From: an uncultured Flavobacteriales bacterium
Lineage (GTDB): Bacteria > Bacteroidota > Bacteroidia > Palsa-965
Assembly: GCA_903873905.1 (NCBI GenBank)
Contig: CAIQQJ010000179.1
Span: forward strand, 1-35,170
Length of the DNA: 35,170 bases
Direction of reading: 5' to 3'
Shown here: positions 34,301 to 35,170 of the stretch, piece by piece
How the letters are laid out: each line of letters begins with the position of its first letter
Position numbering within the stretch: position 1 is the first letter of the stretch
Position numbers and translations under genes: made by a program
Notes under the pieces: generated by a model
What the model saw: the letters and a program-made list of their open reading frames with translations, nothing else
The model's database searches: none
Told to the model about the DNA's origin: nothing

Positions 34301-34987
34301 CCGGAACCTCCAATTCCGGTTGTGGAAGAATGGGGCCGAATGGAAAAACTGAAACTGGAACGTGAAGCAATCGGAATTTATTTATCAGGGCATCCGCTTG
34401 ATGATTTCAAAATTGAGATGAAAACATTTTGCAAACACAAAGTCTCTGATTTGAAAGACATGCCGAAGTGGTTAAATCATGAAATCATCATTGGTGGAAT
34501 GATTACCAGTGTTGGACACAAAACCACAAAAACAGGAAAAGCATTTGGAACATTTGTGCTGGAAGATTATTTTGAATCGCATGAATTCGCACTTTTCGGA
34601 AATGATTATTTAGAATTCAAAAAATACATTCTGACAGAGGGATATTTCGTTTTGATAAAAGGTATGGTACAAGAACGTTCCTATGCTCCAGGTCAATTGG
34701 AATTCAAGACAAAAAACATTGAATTACTGAGTGAAATTTTGGAAAAACGCGTCAAACAATTCACCATCAATCTTCCTATTCCATGTGTGAATGATGACTT
34801 GATTGAACGTGTAAAAGTTGTCCTGAAAAAATATCCTGGAAACGCATCTTTGAAATTCAACGTTTTCGATTCAGCAGGAAAATTAAGTGTTGAAATGAAT
34901 GCGAAAAAAATTCGCGTGAAACCGGAGAATGGCCTATTCAAGGAATTGGAAGCAATGATTCCTGAAGCGAGTTGGAAGGTGAATTAA
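31385..34987 (+). CDS. dnaE: DNA polymerase III subunit alpha
   Basis: This 1200-residue replicative polymerase opens with a PHP domain (HLHVHTQFSLLDGA at residues 5-18, ITDHGNMFG, and ATNDSHYVNVEDSNAHD). The polymerase core carries D421 and D423 in PDIDTDFDDQGR and D594 in KMDFLGLKTLT, matching E. coli D401, D403 and D555. The fingers include YRPGPIEYIPEF and the helix-hairpin-helix and OB-fold regions follow near the C-terminus. The PHP His/Asp metal ligands seem largely intact, unlike in E. coli. The start is GTG at 31385: the frame is closed by TAA at 31361-31363 and no ATG lies between. No intein interrupts the catalytic motifs. It is monocistronic. Confidence 0.96.
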   Translation: MQFNHLHVHTQFSLLDGAASISGLYKKAVADDMRAIAITDHGNMFGVFKFVAEAQKYNTPENPNKIKPIVGCEFYLVEDRAKNKFTRDEKDIRYHQLFLAKNAEGYANLVKLCSLGYMEGMYGKYPRIDKELILKYHKGLIATTCCLGAEVPKAIIRKGEAEAEKTFRWWLDLFGEDYYIELQRHDIPEQNIVNEVLLKWAIKYNVKVIATNDSHYVNVEDSNAHDILLCINTGEKQSTPSMKEMADDDLSSKGKRFAFWNDQFYFKTTEEMSTLFSDVPQAIDNTNEIVDKIVPLKLKHDILLPHYTIPTEFGNQDEYLKHLTMKGAHERYSVMTPEIEERINFELFTIRTMGFAGYFLIVQDFINEGKNIGVLIGPGRGSAAGSVVAYCTGITNIDPIKYNLLFERFLNPDRKSLPDIDTDFDDQGRQKVIDYVVEKYGKNQVAQIVTYGTMAAKMSIKDVARVMDLPLDQSLMMTKLVPDKPGIELSRVLNAPMDGPKSLKEVEQFGGDDLENVKKLRVIYKGDDLQAKVLKEALILEGSVRGVGVHASAIIIAPRDLTDLIPVATSKDSNLYITQYDGKVIEDAGVIKMDFLGLKTLTIIRDALRLIEENHGIKIDIDKIPLDDKKTFELYQRGESNGTFQFESAGMQKYLRELKPDKFEDLIAMNALYRPGPIEYIPEFILRKHGRKQITYDLPEMKEYLEDTYGITVYQEQVMLLSQKLAGFTKGDADVLRKAMGKKDKATLDKMKSKFSEGTKAKGFDHAVCEKIWTDWEAFAQYAFNKSHSTCYAFVAYQTAYLKTHYPGEYMASVLTHNLGNIDKITFFMEEARRMGVPVLGPDVNESEIHFSVNKSGQIRFGMGAIKGVGENAAEAIISERKENGQYKSVFDLVRRVNLRAASKKTLENLVYGGGMDSFSKLHRATYFKNEGDGTSSFLEKIIRFGQAHQDGKNSSQVSLFDSMGADGEIELPEPPIPVVEEWGRMEKLKLEREAIGIYLSGHPLDDFKIEMKTFCKHKVSDLKDMPKWLNHEIIIGGMITSVGHKTTKTGKAFGTFVLEDYFESHEFALFGNDYLEFKKYILTEGYFVLIKGMVQERSYAPGQLEFKTKNIELLSEILEKRVKQFTINLPIPCVNDDLIERVKVVLKKYPGNASLKFNVFDSAGKLSVEMNAKKIRVKPENGLFKELEAMIPEASWKVN

Positions 34988-35044
34988 TGCATTTTTGAAA
35001 CAACAATTATTTACTGAGTTTGAAATGTATTCAAATACAAAAAC

Positions 35045-35079
35045 AAAGAGAGGCGAACCGCATTGGCTCGCCTCTCTTT
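35045..35079. terminator. Bidirectional intrinsic terminator after dnaE
   Basis: Arms AAAGAGAGGCGA (35045-35056) and TCGCCTCTCTTT (35068-35079) form a strong stem with T runs on both strands. It lies between dnaE and the convergent gene ending at 35107. Confidence 0.92.
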
Positions 35080-35106
35080 TTCAAACAAACTTACTCTCGA
35101 TAAGTC

Positions 35107-35170
35107 TTATTGAGCGAAAATCTTTCTTGTTTCCATTGTTCCTTCGTGGCTGATTACTTGGATCAAATAA
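35107..35170 (-). CDS. C-terminal tail of a T9SS cargo protein (type A sorting domain), 5' part outside the window
   Basis: Only the last 20 codons and the TAA (35107-35109) are inside the window. On the minus strand they read YLIQVISHEGTMETRKIFAQ, which fits the end of a type A T9SS sorting domain: the Y(L/V)(I/V)x(V/I) strand, a short turn, then a strand ending in a basic residue and hydrophobics (RKIFAQ). The cargo domain cannot be seen. The strong terminator at 35045-35079 follows it. Confidence 0.7.
   Translation of the reverse strand, partial: YLIQVISHEGTMETRKIFAQ

Noticed and set aside
31385-34987. A possible intein in dnaE, a known intein-insertion gene
   Set aside because: The length is the normal 1200 residues and the catalytic motifs are continuous.
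1-35170. tRNA, rRNA, insertion sequence or prophage genes
   Set aside because: I found no transposase or integrase-like product and no cloverleaf or rRNA-like segment in the intergenic gaps by reading.

Overview
The window looks like a chromosomal stretch from an AT-rich member of the Bacteroidota. The main evidence is type IX secretion (T9SS): a PorP/SprF-like protein, a PorE-like protein, a very large protein ending in a gliding-motility-type (type B) C-terminal domain, an M1 peptidase with a type A sorting domain, and two further sorting-domain tails. A FucP-type transporter, a hybrid-type beta-propeller histidine kinase and TAnnTTTR boxes ahead of several genes fit the same phylum. I cannot name the genus.

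Layout, left to right. 1-371 is the 3' end of an unrecognised gene. 372-1042 is intergenic, with a composite palindrome and a dispersed repeat. 1043-2236 is a class I aminotransferase. 2383-5610 (minus) is a large ABCG-like ATPase/permease with an N-terminal TerB-like domain. 5742-7086 (minus) encodes a lipoprotein and a small secreted protein. 7309-8736 is an MFS sugar transporter. 8795-10117 holds two divergent peroxiredoxins (AhpE-like and typical 2-Cys). 10286-13333 is an orphan propeller/LytS-type histidine kinase. 13455-14429 (minus) is a cytoplasmic YD-repeat-like protein. 14626-18852 holds two peptidases, a prolyl oligopeptidase lipoprotein and an M1 metallopeptidase with a T9SS tail. 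19328-22326 (minus) is the three-gene pntAA-pntAB-pntB transhydrogenase operon. 22534-23016 is a YkgJ-like cysteine-cluster protein. 23243-30597 (minus) is a three-gene T9SS operon: repeat adhesin, PorP/SprF, PorE-like protein. 30598-31384 is a noncoding gap with a decayed sorting-domain remnant. 31385-34987 is dnaE. 35107-35170 (minus) is the tail of another T9SS cargo gene.

The most interesting unit is 23243-30597. A 1429-residue exported protein with 11 tandem Ig-like repeats and a type B sorting domain is followed by its probable outer-membrane partner (PorP/SprF) and by a TPR / beta-propeller / carboxypeptidase-regulatory-like protein. That last protein has the PorE layout, but its C-terminus looks like a SPOR peptidoglycan-binding domain instead of the OmpA-like domain. 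I infer a self-contained surface-display module with its own anchor to the cell wall.

Most convergent gene ends carry clear intrinsic terminators. I saw no tRNA, rRNA, CRISPR array, insertion sequence or prophage. Non-coding structure is instead made of dispersed repeats and short periodic repeat tracts sitting directly after stop codons.
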